Part shown: in pieces, positions 8,591 through 17,150 of the stretch
How the letters are laid out: each line of letters starts with the position of its first letter
Numbering within the stretch: the stretch's first letter is position 1
Origin: Hydrogenophaga sp.
GTDB taxonomy: Bacteria > Pseudomonadota > Gammaproteobacteria > Burkholderiales > Burkholderiaceae_C
DNA length: 64,000 nt
Direction of reading: 5' to 3'
Assembly (NCBI GenBank): GCA_030682835.1
Contig: JAUXNG010000072.1
Location: 97,281-161,280, forward strand
Notes under the pieces: model-generated
Told to the model about the DNA's origin: nothing
What the model saw: only the letters and a program-made list of their open reading frames with translations
Databases searched by the model: none
Program-made: the position numbers and the translations under genes

Positions 8591-8662
8591 TGTCTGACAT
8601 TCAGACACATCTAGCCAACTTCAGCTGTCTGGAATTCAGACAACCGTCTGGATTTCAGACGG
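8591..8662. promoter_or_regulatory. three palindromic upstream activator sites
   Basis: Three related inverted repeats lie upstream of the sigma-54 promoter: TGTCTGACATTCAGACA (8591-8607), TGTCTGGAATTCAGACA (8626-8642) and CCGTCTGGATTTCAGACGG (8644-8662). All share GTCTG-N5-CAGAC. Their centres are about 84, 119 and 138 bp upstream of the predicted transcription start, the normal range for enhancer-type activators. The third overlaps the stop codon of the activator gene. They are the likely binding sites of the product of the neighbouring regulator gene. Confidence 0.8.
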
Positions 8663-10139
8663 CCAGCCCCATCTCCGCGAGGCGGTCGTACAGACTGGCC
8701 CGCGAGATGCCAAGCAGGCGCGCTGCGGCCGTGCGGTTGTCGCCCGTGTGGGCCAGCGCCGCCTCGATGGCGCGGTGCTCCACCTCGGCCACCTGCTGCG
8801 CGAGCGGTCGCAGGCGTGCGCCGGTGCCTTCGCTGGCAGGTGGCAGCGGGTTGGCCACCGGGCCCGCCGCGGCCGGGGTCACGGCCAGCGCCGGCAGGCC
8901 GGCTTCGCGCAGCACGGCGGCCACCTCGGCGGCCTCGATGTGGTGCGAGTCGCTGCGCAGCGCCAGCTGCTCCAGCACGTTGCGCAGCTCACGGATGTTG
9001 CCGCGCCAGGGCTGCGCCAGCAGCAAGGCCTGCGCGTCGGGTTCCAGCTCCAGCTGCGGGCCGCCGCCGCGCGCGGCGATGTCTTCGCACAGCGCCTCGA
9101 TCAGCAGGGGGATGTCGCCCTGGCGTTCGCGCAGCGGTGGCACGCGGATCGGCAGCACGTTCAGGCGGTAGTACAGGTCTTCGCGAAAATGGCCGTCGCG
9201 CACCATCTGCATCAGGTCGCGCGAGGTGGCAGCCACCACGCGCACGTCAAAGCTCACCAGCTTGTTGGAGCCCAGCGGCTCCACCTCGCCTTCCTGCAGC
9301 GCGCGCAGCAGCTTCACCTGCACCGAGGGCGGCATGTCGCCCAGCTCGTCCAGAAACAGCGTGCCGCCGTCCGCCAGCTTGAACTTGCCGTCGCGGCCCT
9401 TTTTATCTGCTCCGGTGTAGGCGCCGGGTGCCACCCCGAAGAACTCGGCCTCCAGCAGTGTGTCGGGCACGGCGGCCATGTTCACGCTGACGAAAGGCCT
9501 TCCTGCGCGGGGCGACGCGGCGTGAATCGCGTGGGCCAGCAACTCCTTGCCGGTGCCGGTTTCACCCAACAGCAAGACCGGGCTGCTGGACAGCGCCGCG
9601 CGGCGGGCCTGGCGCTTCACCTCCAGCGCACCGGGCGTGCTGCCCACGAAGCTGGCGAAGGTGTACTTGGTGCGGCGCTGGCTGGCGAGTTCGCGGCGGG
9701 CTTCGTTCAGGTCCTGCTCCAGCCGGGCGAATTTTGCAATCAGCGGCTGCAGCGTGGTCTCGGGGTGGTCGAACAGCACGATGCCCAGCACACCGATGAC
9801 CCCGCCGGCCTCGTCACGCAGCGGAATGCGACTGACCACGAAGGTGCCGGCACGGTTGGTCAGCAGGTCGATCAGGATGGGCTTGCCGGTGGCCAGCACC
9901 TGGTGCATCTGCGTGTTCTGCACCACGCTGGAGACCGGGTGGCCGACAAAGTCTTCTTCCCGCTCAAAGCCCAGCGCGGGCAGGAAGCGCCGGTACTGGT
10001 CGTTGATCCACACCACCCGCGCCTGCCGGTCGACCAGCATCATGCCCTCGCTGGCGTTGGCAAACAGGTCGAACATGGAGCGGGCGGCCAGCTCCAGAAT
10101 GCTCTGCGCGTCGCGGGGGAGTCGGGTGTCGGCGGTCAC
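8655..10139 (-). CDS. sigma-54-dependent PAS-domain transcriptional activator
   Basis: This enhancer-binding protein has an N-terminal PAS domain (MLVDRQARVVWINDQYRRFL), a short coiled linker, and a central AAA+ domain with Walker A GETGTGKE, the sigma-54 contact loop GAYTGA, Walker B TLFLDELGD and the arginine-finger region YYRLNVLPIRVPPLRER. It ends in a Fis-type helix-turn-helix (NRTAAARLLGISRASLYDRL). It should remodel sigma-54 RNA polymerase at the ABC operon promoter; PAS suggests a small ligand or redox signal. The frame is open to a GTG at 10223, but that leaves only 19 bp to hslR, so the GTG at 10139 is preferred with moderate confidence. Confidence 0.88.
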   Translation of the reverse strand: MTADTRLPRDAQSILELAARSMFDLFANASEGMMLVDRQARVVWINDQYRRFLPALGFEREEDFVGHPVSSVVQNTQMHQVLATGKPILIDLLTNRAGTFVVSRIPLRDEAGGVIGVLGIVLFDHPETTLQPLIAKFARLEQDLNEARRELASQRRTKYTFASFVGSTPGALEVKRQARRAALSSSPVLLLGETGTGKELLAHAIHAASPRAGRPFVSVNMAAVPDTLLEAEFFGVAPGAYTGADKKGRDGKFKLADGGTLFLDELGDMPPSVQVKLLRALQEGEVEPLGSNKLVSFDVRVVAATSRDLMQMVRDGHFREDLYYRLNVLPIRVPPLRERQGDIPLLIEALCEDIAARGGGPQLELEPDAQALLLAQPWRGNIRELRNVLEQLALRSDSHHIEAAEVAAVLREAGLPALAVTPAAAGPVANPLPPASEGTGARLRPLAQQVAEVEHRAIEAALAHTGDNRTAAARLLGISRASLYDRLAEMGLAV

Positions 10140-10242
10140 CGGCGGAATGGTACTCTGCCTCCGGGCAGCGCCGGCCCGGCTGGGCTTACCATTTGCCCCG
10201 GGTGGGTCCACCACCCCCGTCACTCATCAATGACCTCCACCC

Positions 10243-10695
10243 ATGAACAACTCCGGTGACTCGTCTGCCCGCATCCGCCTGGACAAATGGCTCTGGGCGG
10301 CCCGCTTCTACAAGACACGCGGCCTGAGCCAGGATGAAATCGACAAGGGCCGTGTGCAGGTGAACGGCCAGTCGGTGAAGCCGGCCCGCGAGGTGCACGT
10401 GGGCGACGCCATCGAGCTGCGCATCGGCCCGGTGGTGCGCACCGTCATCGTGCGCGCCCTCTCGGGCACCCGGGGGCCCGCGTCCGTGGCGGCGCACCTG
10501 TACGAGGAAACGCCCGAGTCGGTGGCACAGCGGCTGGCCGCGGCCGAACAACGCCGGCTGGCACCGGAGCCGGCCCACACCATCGAACAGGGGCGCCCGA
10601 CCAAGCGCGACCGGCGCGACATGCAGGCGCTGCGCTCGTCCGACGGCGCGCCCCGCTGGGGGGACCGGTGGAGCGCCTCGCATGACGAGCGCTGA
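10243..10695 (+). CDS. hslR: S4-domain RNA-binding protein, Hsp15 family
   Basis: The 150-residue product has an N-terminal S4 RNA-binding domain (RIRLDKWLWAARFYKTRGL, then GRVQVNGQSVKPAREVHVGD). Its basic C-terminal tail is rich in Arg (RPTKRDRRDMQALR). Hsp15 binds free 50S subunits that carry nascent chains and helps recycle stalled ribosomes. The length is slightly above that of the E. coli protein. It is divergent from the sigma-54 activator gene, and its end overlaps the start of the next gene by 14 bp. Confidence 0.88.
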   Translation: MNNSGDSSARIRLDKWLWAARFYKTRGLSQDEIDKGRVQVNGQSVKPAREVHVGDAIELRIGPVVRTVIVRALSGTRGPASVAAHLYEETPESVAQRLAAAEQRRLAPEPAHTIEQGRPTKRDRRDMQALRSSDGAPRWGDRWSASHDER

Positions 10696-11671
10696 GCCCG
10701 GGCTGCGGCGCAGCCGCTTTCTGGGCGGCGCACTGGCCGCCATGGCGTCCGGGCTGCTGCCCCGGCTCGCTGCGGCCGACCCGCTGCGGCCCAGCTACCG
10801 CTTCCTGATCCCGGCGAACCCGGGCGGCGGCTGGGACCTCACCGGTCGCGCCATCGGCCAAGCCCTGATCGACAGCGGACAGGCCGCAGGCTGCGTGTTC
10901 GAAAACCGGGGCGGTGCGGCAGGCACCATCGGCCTGGCCCAGTTCGCCACCGGCTACCACGGTGATCCGCACGCGCTCATGGTGATGGGCTCGGTGATGC
11001 TGGGCGGCATCATCACCGGACGGCCACCGGTGGGACTGGAGCAGGTCCGTCCCATCGCTCGGCTGACGAACGAGTACAACGTGTTCGTGTTGCCGCCCGA
11101 CTCGCCGCACGGCTCCATGCAGGACGTGTTGCGCCAGTTCCGCAACGACCCTCGCAGCGTGAAGTGGGGCGGCGGCTCGCGCGGCTCCACCGAGCACATT
11201 GCGATCCACATGCTGGCGCGGGCCATGGGCGTGCCGCCCGGCCGCATCAACTACGTGCCGTTTCGCGGCGGTGGCGAGGCTGCTGCGGCGGTGATGGCCG
11301 GCTACGTGGCGGTGGGTGGCAGCGGCTTCAGCGAATTCCTGCCGCACATTTCCACGGGCAAGATGCGCGCCGTGGCGGTGACCTCGCCCACCCGGCTGGC
11401 CGGCACCGACGCCCCCACGCTGCGCGAGCTGGGTGCGGACGTGGTCATCGGCAACTGGCGCGGCCTGTGCGCCCCGGCCGGTCTGTCGGCTGACGAAGTG
11501 TCTGCGCTGGAAAGCAGCGTGGCCCGGGCCATGCAGTCGGGCGCGTGGCAGCGCACGGTGCGCCTGCACCAGTGGCTGCCCGACCCGCTGGTGGGCGAGC
11601 CCTTTGCGCGCTTCGTCACGCAGGAATTCAAGACCATGCGCTCGGTGCTGAACAAGGCCGGCATGGCCTGA
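10682..11671 (+). CDS. Bug-family (TctC-like) tripartite transporter binding protein
   Basis: The 329-residue extracytoplasmic solute receptor belongs to the Bug/TctC family, abundant in Burkholderiales. The N-terminus has a twin-arginine-like signal (LRRSRFLGGALAA) with a cleavage region near AAADP. The mature protein has the phosphate-loop-like PANPGGGWDLTGRAIGQAL and the ENRGGAAGTIG and FRGGGEAAAAV segments that line the carboxylate pocket in this family. It overlaps hslR by 14 bp. No permease genes of its own follow, but tctDE and tctCBA are next, so it may share TctAB or act as the receptor signalling to TctE. Confidence 0.85.
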   Translation: MTSAEPGLRRSRFLGGALAAMASGLLPRLAAADPLRPSYRFLIPANPGGGWDLTGRAIGQALIDSGQAAGCVFENRGGAAGTIGLAQFATGYHGDPHALMVMGSVMLGGIITGRPPVGLEQVRPIARLTNEYNVFVLPPDSPHGSMQDVLRQFRNDPRSVKWGGGSRGSTEHIAIHMLARAMGVPPGRINYVPFRGGGEAAAAVMAGYVAVGGSGFSEFLPHISTGKMRAVAVTSPTRLAGTDAPTLRELGADVVIGNWRGLCAPAGLSADEVSALESSVARAMQSGAWQRTVRLHQWLPDPLVGEPFARFVTQEFKTMRSVLNKAGMA

Positions 11672-11698
11672 AGGCCCCGGGCCGGCAGATGGCTGGCG

Positions 11699-13126
11699 TC
11701 AGACACTCACCCGGGCCGGGGCCGGGCGCAAGACCACCCTGGCCTGCACACCCCCCGGCCAGTCGCCTTCAGGCTCCACGTTGTCCACCCGGATCTCGCC
11801 GCCGAGTGCCTCGACGATGCCGCGGCAGATGGCCAGGCCCAGGCCGGCACCCTGCTGGCCACCCATCGCCGTGAAAGGCTCGAAAAGCCGCTGCAGCAGC
11901 TCGGGTGCCAGTGGCGAGCCGGCGTTGCGCACCGTCAGGCGTGCCGCGCCGTCGGGCAGCTGGTCCACCACCACCGACAGCGGCGCGCCCGCCGGCGTGT
12001 GCTTGATGGCGTTGTGCAGCAGGTTGCGCGTGAGTTCGTTGAGCATCCAGTCGTGCGCCAGGACGGTCACCTCGGCGGTTTCGATGTCGAAGTCGATGCC
12101 GCGCTCGGCCATCAGCGGCGCCAGGTCCAGCGCCACCTCGCGCACGCACTGGTCCAGCCGGCTCTCGACCGCCTGCGCCTGCTCGCGCAGCTGCTCCACC
12201 TTGGCCAGCGCAAGCATCTGGTTGGCCATGCGCGTGGCGCGGTCCACCGTGTGCTCGATCTCATGCAGGGCGGGCACGGCGGGCTGGTCGCCCCGCAGGG
12301 CCGACTGCACCTGCACCTTGAGCACCGCCAGCGGCGTGCGCAGCTGGTGCGAGGTGTCGCGCACAAAGCGCCGCTGATGTTCCAGCAGCTGCACCAGCCG
12401 CTCCATGAGCTGGTTGGTGGCGTTGATCAGCGGCCACAGCTCGCGCGGCACGCCCGTGGTGTCGATGCGGGTGAGGTCGTTCGCGGGGCGGTTCTGCACC
12501 TGATCCGACAGCGCGCGCACCGGCCGGGTGGCGGTCTGAACCACCACGACCACCACCAGCCCGATCACCAGCACCAGCAGGCCCTGGCGCCAGAGCGTGT
12601 CGATCAGTATCTCTCGCGCCAGCGACTCGCGCAGCTCCAGCGTTTCGGCCACCTGGATGAGCGCGATCCCCCGGCCCTGTGTACTGGCCACGGGCTGCAC
12701 CAGCGCGGCCACGCGCACCGGTGCGCCGCGGTAGTGGTCGTCGTAGAAGTCGACCAGCGCCGCGTAGGTGGGCCGCAGCGGCACCTTGCCGGTCCAGGGT
12801 GGCAGGTCTTCATAGCCCGACACCATGGCGCCGTCGAGCGTGGAGACCTTGAACACCATGCGGCTCTGGTTGTCGGCCTCGAAAGCCTCCAGCGCGGCAT
12901 AAGGCACCCGGGCGGTGAACCGCGCCTGGGCGTCGAGCCCGCGCACGTCGAGCTGCTCGCTGATGGTCTTGGCCGAGGCCAGCAGGGTGCGGTCGTAAGC
13001 GGTGTTGGCCGCCATCAGGGCTTCGCGGTACAGGCTGATGGTGTTGATCGCCACCAGGACCAGCACGGGCAGCAGGATGCCCAGCAAGAGCTGGCGCCGC
13101 AGCGAATACGAGCCCCAGGGCTTCAT
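11699..13126 (-). CDS. tctE: sensor histidine kinase, TctE-like
   Basis: This 475-residue membrane kinase has a first transmembrane helix at about residues 12-30 (LLLGILLPVLVLVAINTI), a periplasmic 2CSK-type sensor of about 130 residues, a second helix around GLLVLVIGLVVVVVVQT and a HAMP-like region. The dimerisation box RDTSHQLRTPLAVLK carries the phosphorylated His. The ATPase domain has N-box RNLLHNAIKHTP and G-box GAGLGLAICRGIVE. It probably senses tricarboxylates or similar acids and activates TctD. Its start overlaps the response regulator stop by 4 bp. Confidence 0.9.
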   Translation of the reverse strand: MKPWGSYSLRRQLLLGILLPVLVLVAINTISLYREALMAANTAYDRTLLASAKTISEQLDVRGLDAQARFTARVPYAALEAFEADNQSRMVFKVSTLDGAMVSGYEDLPPWTGKVPLRPTYAALVDFYDDHYRGAPVRVAALVQPVASTQGRGIALIQVAETLELRESLAREILIDTLWRQGLLVLVIGLVVVVVVQTATRPVRALSDQVQNRPANDLTRIDTTGVPRELWPLINATNQLMERLVQLLEHQRRFVRDTSHQLRTPLAVLKVQVQSALRGDQPAVPALHEIEHTVDRATRMANQMLALAKVEQLREQAQAVESRLDQCVREVALDLAPLMAERGIDFDIETAEVTVLAHDWMLNELTRNLLHNAIKHTPAGAPLSVVVDQLPDGAARLTVRNAGSPLAPELLQRLFEPFTAMGGQQGAGLGLAICRGIVEALGGEIRVDNVEPEGDWPGGVQARVVLRPAPARVSV

Positions 13127-13809
13127 GCGCCGGCCCTGAGCAGGTAGCCCAGGCCGCGCAGCGTCACCAGCGCCACGCTGGTGTCGGCCAGGCGCTTGCG
13201 CAGGCGGTAGGCCACCACCTCGATGGCCTCGTACTGCACGTCCTGCGCGCCCGGGAACACCAGCTCGAACAGCCGCTCCTTGGCCACCGCCCGGCCCGGA
13301 CGTGCCAGCAGGGCCTGCAGCAAGGCGAGTTCGCGCGGGGCGAGGTCCAGCACCTCGTCACCGCAATACACCGCGCCGCTGTCGGCGTCCATGCGCAGCG
13401 GGCCCAGGGCCAGTGCGGGCGACGTTCCGCCGGTAGCGGGGGCGGCTCCCTGGCTGCGGCGGCACAGGGCGCGCAGCCGGGCTTCGAGTTCGTCCAGATC
13501 GAAGGGTTTGGCCAGGTAGTCGTCGGCCCCCGTGTTCAGGCCGATCACCCGGTCGCCCACCGTGCCACGCGCGGTGAGGATGAGCACGGGCGTGGTCCAG
13601 CCGCGCTGGCGGGCGGTGGTGAGCAGCTTGAGGCCGTCGATGTGCGGCAGGGTCAGGTCCAGCGCGACCACGTCGGGCACAGCGTCTTCCCAGCATTTGA
13701 GGGCCAGCGCGCCGTCGGTGCAGCTGCTGACGATCCAGCCGCGCCTGCTGAGGGTGCGGGTCAGCGTGGCCTGCAGCGAGGGGTCGTCTTCGATCAGCAG
13801 CAGCTTCAT
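13123..13809 (-). CDS. tctD: response regulator TctD, OmpR/PhoB family
   Basis: This 228-residue regulator has a receiver domain (MKLLLIEDDPSLQATL, phosphoacceptor Asp in VVALDLTLPHIDG, conserved Lys in DDYLAKPFD) followed by a winged-helix domain ending RKRLADTSVALVTLRGLGYLLR. The ATG at 13809 gives the conventional MKLLLIEDD start; an upstream in-frame extension has no domain content. It is transcribed together with tctE and divergently from tctC. The 179-bp intergenic region should contain its operator, although I cannot identify a clear direct repeat there. Confidence 0.92.
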   Translation of the reverse strand: MKLLLIEDDPSLQATLTRTLSRRGWIVSSCTDGALALKCWEDAVPDVVALDLTLPHIDGLKLLTTARQRGWTTPVLILTARGTVGDRVIGLNTGADDYLAKPFDLDELEARLRALCRRSQGAAPATGGTSPALALGPLRMDADSGAVYCGDEVLDLAPRELALLQALLARPGRAVAKERLFELVFPGAQDVQYEAIEVVAYRLRKRLADTSVALVTLRGLGYLLRAGA

Positions 13810-13988
13810 GTGTGAAATCAGGGAAAACCCGCAAACCTGGACAGGCGATTGACAGTTTGGTTGACGACCATACGGCCTGCGCATGGGTCACATGCCATTA
13901 GATGGCCGGGAACTGGCATTTTGCTGTCATTCCCCGGTTTTGCCGCAACGATCCGCCCCACGAGGCGATCACCCCACGGAGACGACAA

Positions 13989-14981
13989 ATGACCGCTTTC
14001 ACTTCCCTGGCCCGCTGGGCCGCTCCCCTGTCCATCGGCCTGGCGGCCGTGTCGCTGCCGGCCGCGGCGTTCCAGCCCGGCAACACCGAGTGCATCGCTC
14101 CGGCCGGCGCAGGCGGCGGCTGGGACATGACCTGCCGCATGGTGGGCAAGGCCCTGCAGGACCAGAAGCTCATTCCCGGCACCATGCAGGTGCTGAACAA
14201 GGCAGGCGGCGGCGGTGGCGCGGCGTTTGCCGAAGTGGTCAACAAGCGCAACACCGAAAACAACCTGATCGTGGCGGCCTCGTCGTCCACCTCCACCCGC
14301 CTGGCACAGGGCGCCTACCCGGGCAACAACATGGACCAGGTGCGCTGGATCGCTTCGGTGGGTGCCGACTACGGCATGATCGCCGTGGCCGCCGACTCGC
14401 CGTTCAACACCCTGCCCGAGCTGCTGGCCAAGGTGAAGGCCGACCCCTCTTCCATCGCCTTCGCTGGCGGCTCGGCCGTGGGCGGCTGGGACCACATCAA
14501 GGTGCTGAGCGCGGCCCGCAAGGCCGGCATCAGCAACGTGCGCAGCGTGAAATACGTCGCCTTCGACGGCGGCGGCGAGGCGGTGACGCAGCTGCTGGCC
14601 GGCAAGATCCAGGCCTTCACGGGCGACATCTCCGAGGCCAAGGGCTTCGTGGACGCCGGCAAGATCAAGGTGCTGGCCGTGCTGGCCCCCGAGCGCCTCA
14701 CGGGTGAGTTCGCCAAGTTCCCCACGGCCCGCGAGCAGGGCCTGGACGCGGTCGGTGCCAACTGGCGCGGCTTCTACGCGCCGGGCAAGATGAGCAACGA
14801 GGCCTACCAGTTCTGGGTCAAGAACATCGGCACGGTGTACGACTCGAAAGAATGGAAAGAGACCATGGCCCGCAACGGCATGGCCCCGCTGAACCTGCGC
14901 GGTGAAGCGTTCCAGAAGTTCGTGAAAGAGTCCGTGGACGAGATCCAGGCTCTGTCGAAAGAGATCGGCATCATCAAGTGA
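13989..14981 (+). CDS. tctC: tripartite tricarboxylate transporter binding protein TctC
   Basis: This 330-residue periplasmic receptor has a Sec signal peptide (MTAFTSLARWAAPLSIGLAA, cleavage near AAAF). The mature part begins QPGNTECIAPAGAGGGWDMT, the TctC carboxylate-binding loop, and contains VLNKAGGGGGAAFAE and AFDGGGEAVTQ. It delivers citrate or a similar tricarboxylate to TctA/TctB. The ATG at 13989 is preceded by GGAG about seven bases upstream. It is first in the tctCBA operon and divergent from tctDE. Confidence 0.93.
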   Translation: MTAFTSLARWAAPLSIGLAAVSLPAAAFQPGNTECIAPAGAGGGWDMTCRMVGKALQDQKLIPGTMQVLNKAGGGGGAAFAEVVNKRNTENNLIVAASSSTSTRLAQGAYPGNNMDQVRWIASVGADYGMIAVAADSPFNTLPELLAKVKADPSSIAFAGGSAVGGWDHIKVLSAARKAGISNVRSVKYVAFDGGGEAVTQLLAGKIQAFTGDISEAKGFVDAGKIKVLAVLAPERLTGEFAKFPTAREQGLDAVGANWRGFYAPGKMSNEAYQFWVKNIGTVYDSKEWKETMARNGMAPLNLRGEAFQKFVKESVDEIQALSKEIGIIK

Positions 14982-15036
14982 TGCCCTGAGGCCAGGTCTT
15001 CCCCGTGCCTGCCACGGGTGGCCTGGCCTGCTCCGC

Positions 15037-15055
15037 AGGTCGGCGCGCCCGACCT
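15037..15055. other. hairpin between tctC and tctB
   Basis: A 7-bp stem AGGTCGG/CCGACCT with a 5-nt loop lies in the 124-bp gap between tctC and tctB. It has no T-run. Such intra-operon hairpins after a binding-protein gene commonly stabilise the upstream mRNA so that the receptor is made in excess of the permease. That role is inferred here. Confidence 0.45.
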
Positions 15056-15105
15056 TCGCCTCCCACCCCCTGCACATTCCCATTGCGTTCCAGCAAGGCA
15101 CAGCC

Positions 15106-15537
15106 ATGAGCGACCGAATTTTTGGCGGCATCGTCCTGACGATGTCCTTCCTGATGATGTGGGCCACCACCCTCATCGAAGAGAGCTTCATCCAGGACCC
15201 GCTGGGTCCGAAAGCGTTCCCGCTGGTGATCGCGGGCGTGATGGCGCTCTCGGCGGTGGTGATGTTCTTCAAACCCGACGCCGAGCCCGAGTGGCCCGGC
15301 CTCTACAAGCTGGTCGAGCTGCTGGCCACCGTGGGCGTCTTCATCGCCTACGCCCAGCTGCTGCCGGTCGCGGGCTTCGTGGTGGCCACGATTTTCGCCA
15401 CCGCCTTTCTCTGCTGGCGCCTGGGCGGCACGCCGCGCCAGGCCATCGTCGGCGGCGGCTCGATCGCGGTTGGCATCTACCTGCTCTTCCACTTCGTGCT
15501 CGGCCTGAATCTGGCCAAAGGCCCCTGGGGCTTCTGA
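15106..15537 (+). CDS. tctB: tripartite tricarboxylate transporter small permease TctB
   Basis: The 143-residue protein has four hydrophobic segments, as expected for TctB, including LTMSFLMMWATTLIEESFIQ, AFPLVIAGVMALSAVVMFF, LLATVGVFIAYAQLLPVAGF and a C-terminal IAVGIYLLFHFVLGL. It pairs with TctA to form the secondary, ion-coupled membrane component. It lies between tctC and tctA in the canonical order, with 21 bp to the tctA start. Confidence 0.9.
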   Translation: MSDRIFGGIVLTMSFLMMWATTLIEESFIQDPLGPKAFPLVIAGVMALSAVVMFFKPDAEPEWPGLYKLVELLATVGVFIAYAQLLPVAGFVVATIFATAFLCWRLGGTPRQAIVGGGSIAVGIYLLFHFVLGLNLAKGPWGF

Positions 15538-15558
15538 ACCCCTTGATTGGACATTGAC

Positions 15559-17100
15559 ATGGAAAGTCTTCAACACCTGGCCAATGGCTTTGCCATTGCC
15601 CTGACCTGGCAGAACCTGCTGCTCGCCCTAGTCGGCTGCTTCCTGGGCACCATGATCGGCGCGCTGCCGGGGCTGGGCCCGTCCAACGGCGTGGCCATTC
15701 TCATTCCCGTGGTCTTCAGCATGGGCCTGGGCGCCACGCCCGCGCTGATCCTGCTCACCAGCGTCTATTACGGCGCCATGTACGGCGGGCGCATCTCGTC
15801 CATCCTGCTCAACATACCGGGTGACGAGCCCGCGCTCATGACCACGCTGGACGGCTATCCCATGGCCCGCCAGGGTCGTGCCGGCGAGGCGCTGGCCATC
15901 TCGGGACTGGCCTCGTTCGTGGGCGCCTTCTTCGCTACCTGGGGCCTGGTGTTCCTGGCCCCCCAGCTGGTGGGCGTAGCCCTGCTGTTCGGCCCGGCAG
16001 AGTACTTCGCCATGTTCACGCTGGCCTTCGCCACGCTGGGCGGCGTGACCAGCTCGAACCAGGCCAAGGCCGCTTTCGCCGCGGCGATCGGCCTGGCCCT
16101 GGCCTTCGTGGGCGTGGACGGCCAGACCGGCGTGCCGCGTTTCACGGGCGGCAATGTGCACTTCTACGACGGCATCGACTTCCTGATCGCCATCGTCGGC
16201 ATGTTCGCCCTGTCCGAGGTGCTGGTGTTCATCGAAGAGCGCGGCAAGGCCAACAGCCACACCACGGCACCCGTGACCGAACTCGGCCGTGTGGTGCCGC
16301 CCTGGTCCATGATCAAGGACACCAGCGGCTCCATGGGCCGCGGCACGGTGCTGGGTTTCATCGCCGGCATCCTGCCTGGTGCAGGCGCCTCGCTGGGGTC
16401 CTTCCTGGCCTACACGCTGGAGAAGAAGTGGGTGGGCAAGAACGGCCGCTTCGGCAAGGGTGACCCACGCGGTGTGGCCGCTCCCGAAGCAGGGAACAAC
16501 GCCGCCGCTGGCGGCGCCATGGTGCCCATGCTGGCCCTGGGCGTTCCGGGCTCGGGCACCACCGCCGTGCTGCTGGCCATGCTGCTGTCGCTGGACATCA
16601 CGCCCGGCCCGCTGCTGTTCACCAACAACCCCGACGTGGTGTGGGGCCTGATCGCGGCGCTGTTCATCGGCAACGTGATGCTGCTGCTGCTGAACATCCC
16701 CATGGTGGGCCTGTTCACCCGCGTGCTGCGCGTGCCCTCGTACTACCTCATGCCCGGCGTGGCCATGGTCTCGTTCATCGGCATCTACGCGCTGACCAAC
16801 TCCACCTTCGACCTGATGCTGCTGATCGGCTTTGGCGTGCTGGGCTGGGTGTTCCGCAAGCTGAGCATTCCCATGGTGCCGGTGATCCTGGGTGTGCTGC
16901 TCGGCGAGCTGATGGAGAAGAACCTGCGTCGCGCCCTGACCATTTCCGACGGCGACCTGTCGATCCTCTACGGCTCGCCACTGGCGGTGGGCTTCCTCAC
17001 GGTGGCCGTCATCGGCTTCGTGGCACCCCTGTTCGTGAGCCGCTATGTGAACTTCAAGAAGCTGAAGGCCGAGGTTCACAACGACGGCACGTCCGACTGA
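15559..17100 (+). CDS. tctA: tripartite tricarboxylate transporter large permease TctA
   Basis: The 513-residue large permease has about 12 membrane segments. Family signatures are GALPGLGPSNGVAILIPVVF near residue 35, YYGAMYGGRISSILLNIPGDE and the duplicated-repeat motif GILPGAGASLGSFLAYTLEK in the second half. It catalyses ion-coupled uptake of the tricarboxylate delivered by TctC. The ATG at 15559 is preferred over an in-frame TTG four codons upstream. A strong terminator follows. Confidence 0.93.
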   Translation: MESLQHLANGFAIALTWQNLLLALVGCFLGTMIGALPGLGPSNGVAILIPVVFSMGLGATPALILLTSVYYGAMYGGRISSILLNIPGDEPALMTTLDGYPMARQGRAGEALAISGLASFVGAFFATWGLVFLAPQLVGVALLFGPAEYFAMFTLAFATLGGVTSSNQAKAAFAAAIGLALAFVGVDGQTGVPRFTGGNVHFYDGIDFLIAIVGMFALSEVLVFIEERGKANSHTTAPVTELGRVVPPWSMIKDTSGSMGRGTVLGFIAGILPGAGASLGSFLAYTLEKKWVGKNGRFGKGDPRGVAAPEAGNNAAAGGAMVPMLALGVPGSGTTAVLLAMLLSLDITPGPLLFTNNPDVVWGLIAALFIGNVMLLLLNIPMVGLFTRVLRVPSYYLMPGVAMVSFIGIYALTNSTFDLMLLIGFGVLGWVFRKLSIPMVPVILGVLLGELMEKNLRRALTISDGDLSILYGSPLAVGFLTVAVIGFVAPLFVSRYVNFKKLKAEVHNDGTSD

Positions 17101-17124
17101 CCGCTGCCGACCGCCAACACCCCG

Positions 17125-17150
17125 AAGGCCCGCCACGAGCGGGCCTTTTT
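17125..17150 (+). terminator. Rho-independent terminator after tctA
   Basis: A perfect 9-bp stem AAGGCCCGC/GCGGGCCTT with loop CACGA is followed by TTT. It ends the tctCBA operon. Because the convergent EamA gene stops at 17150, and the stem starts with AA on the other strand, it may serve both directions. Confidence 0.85.
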
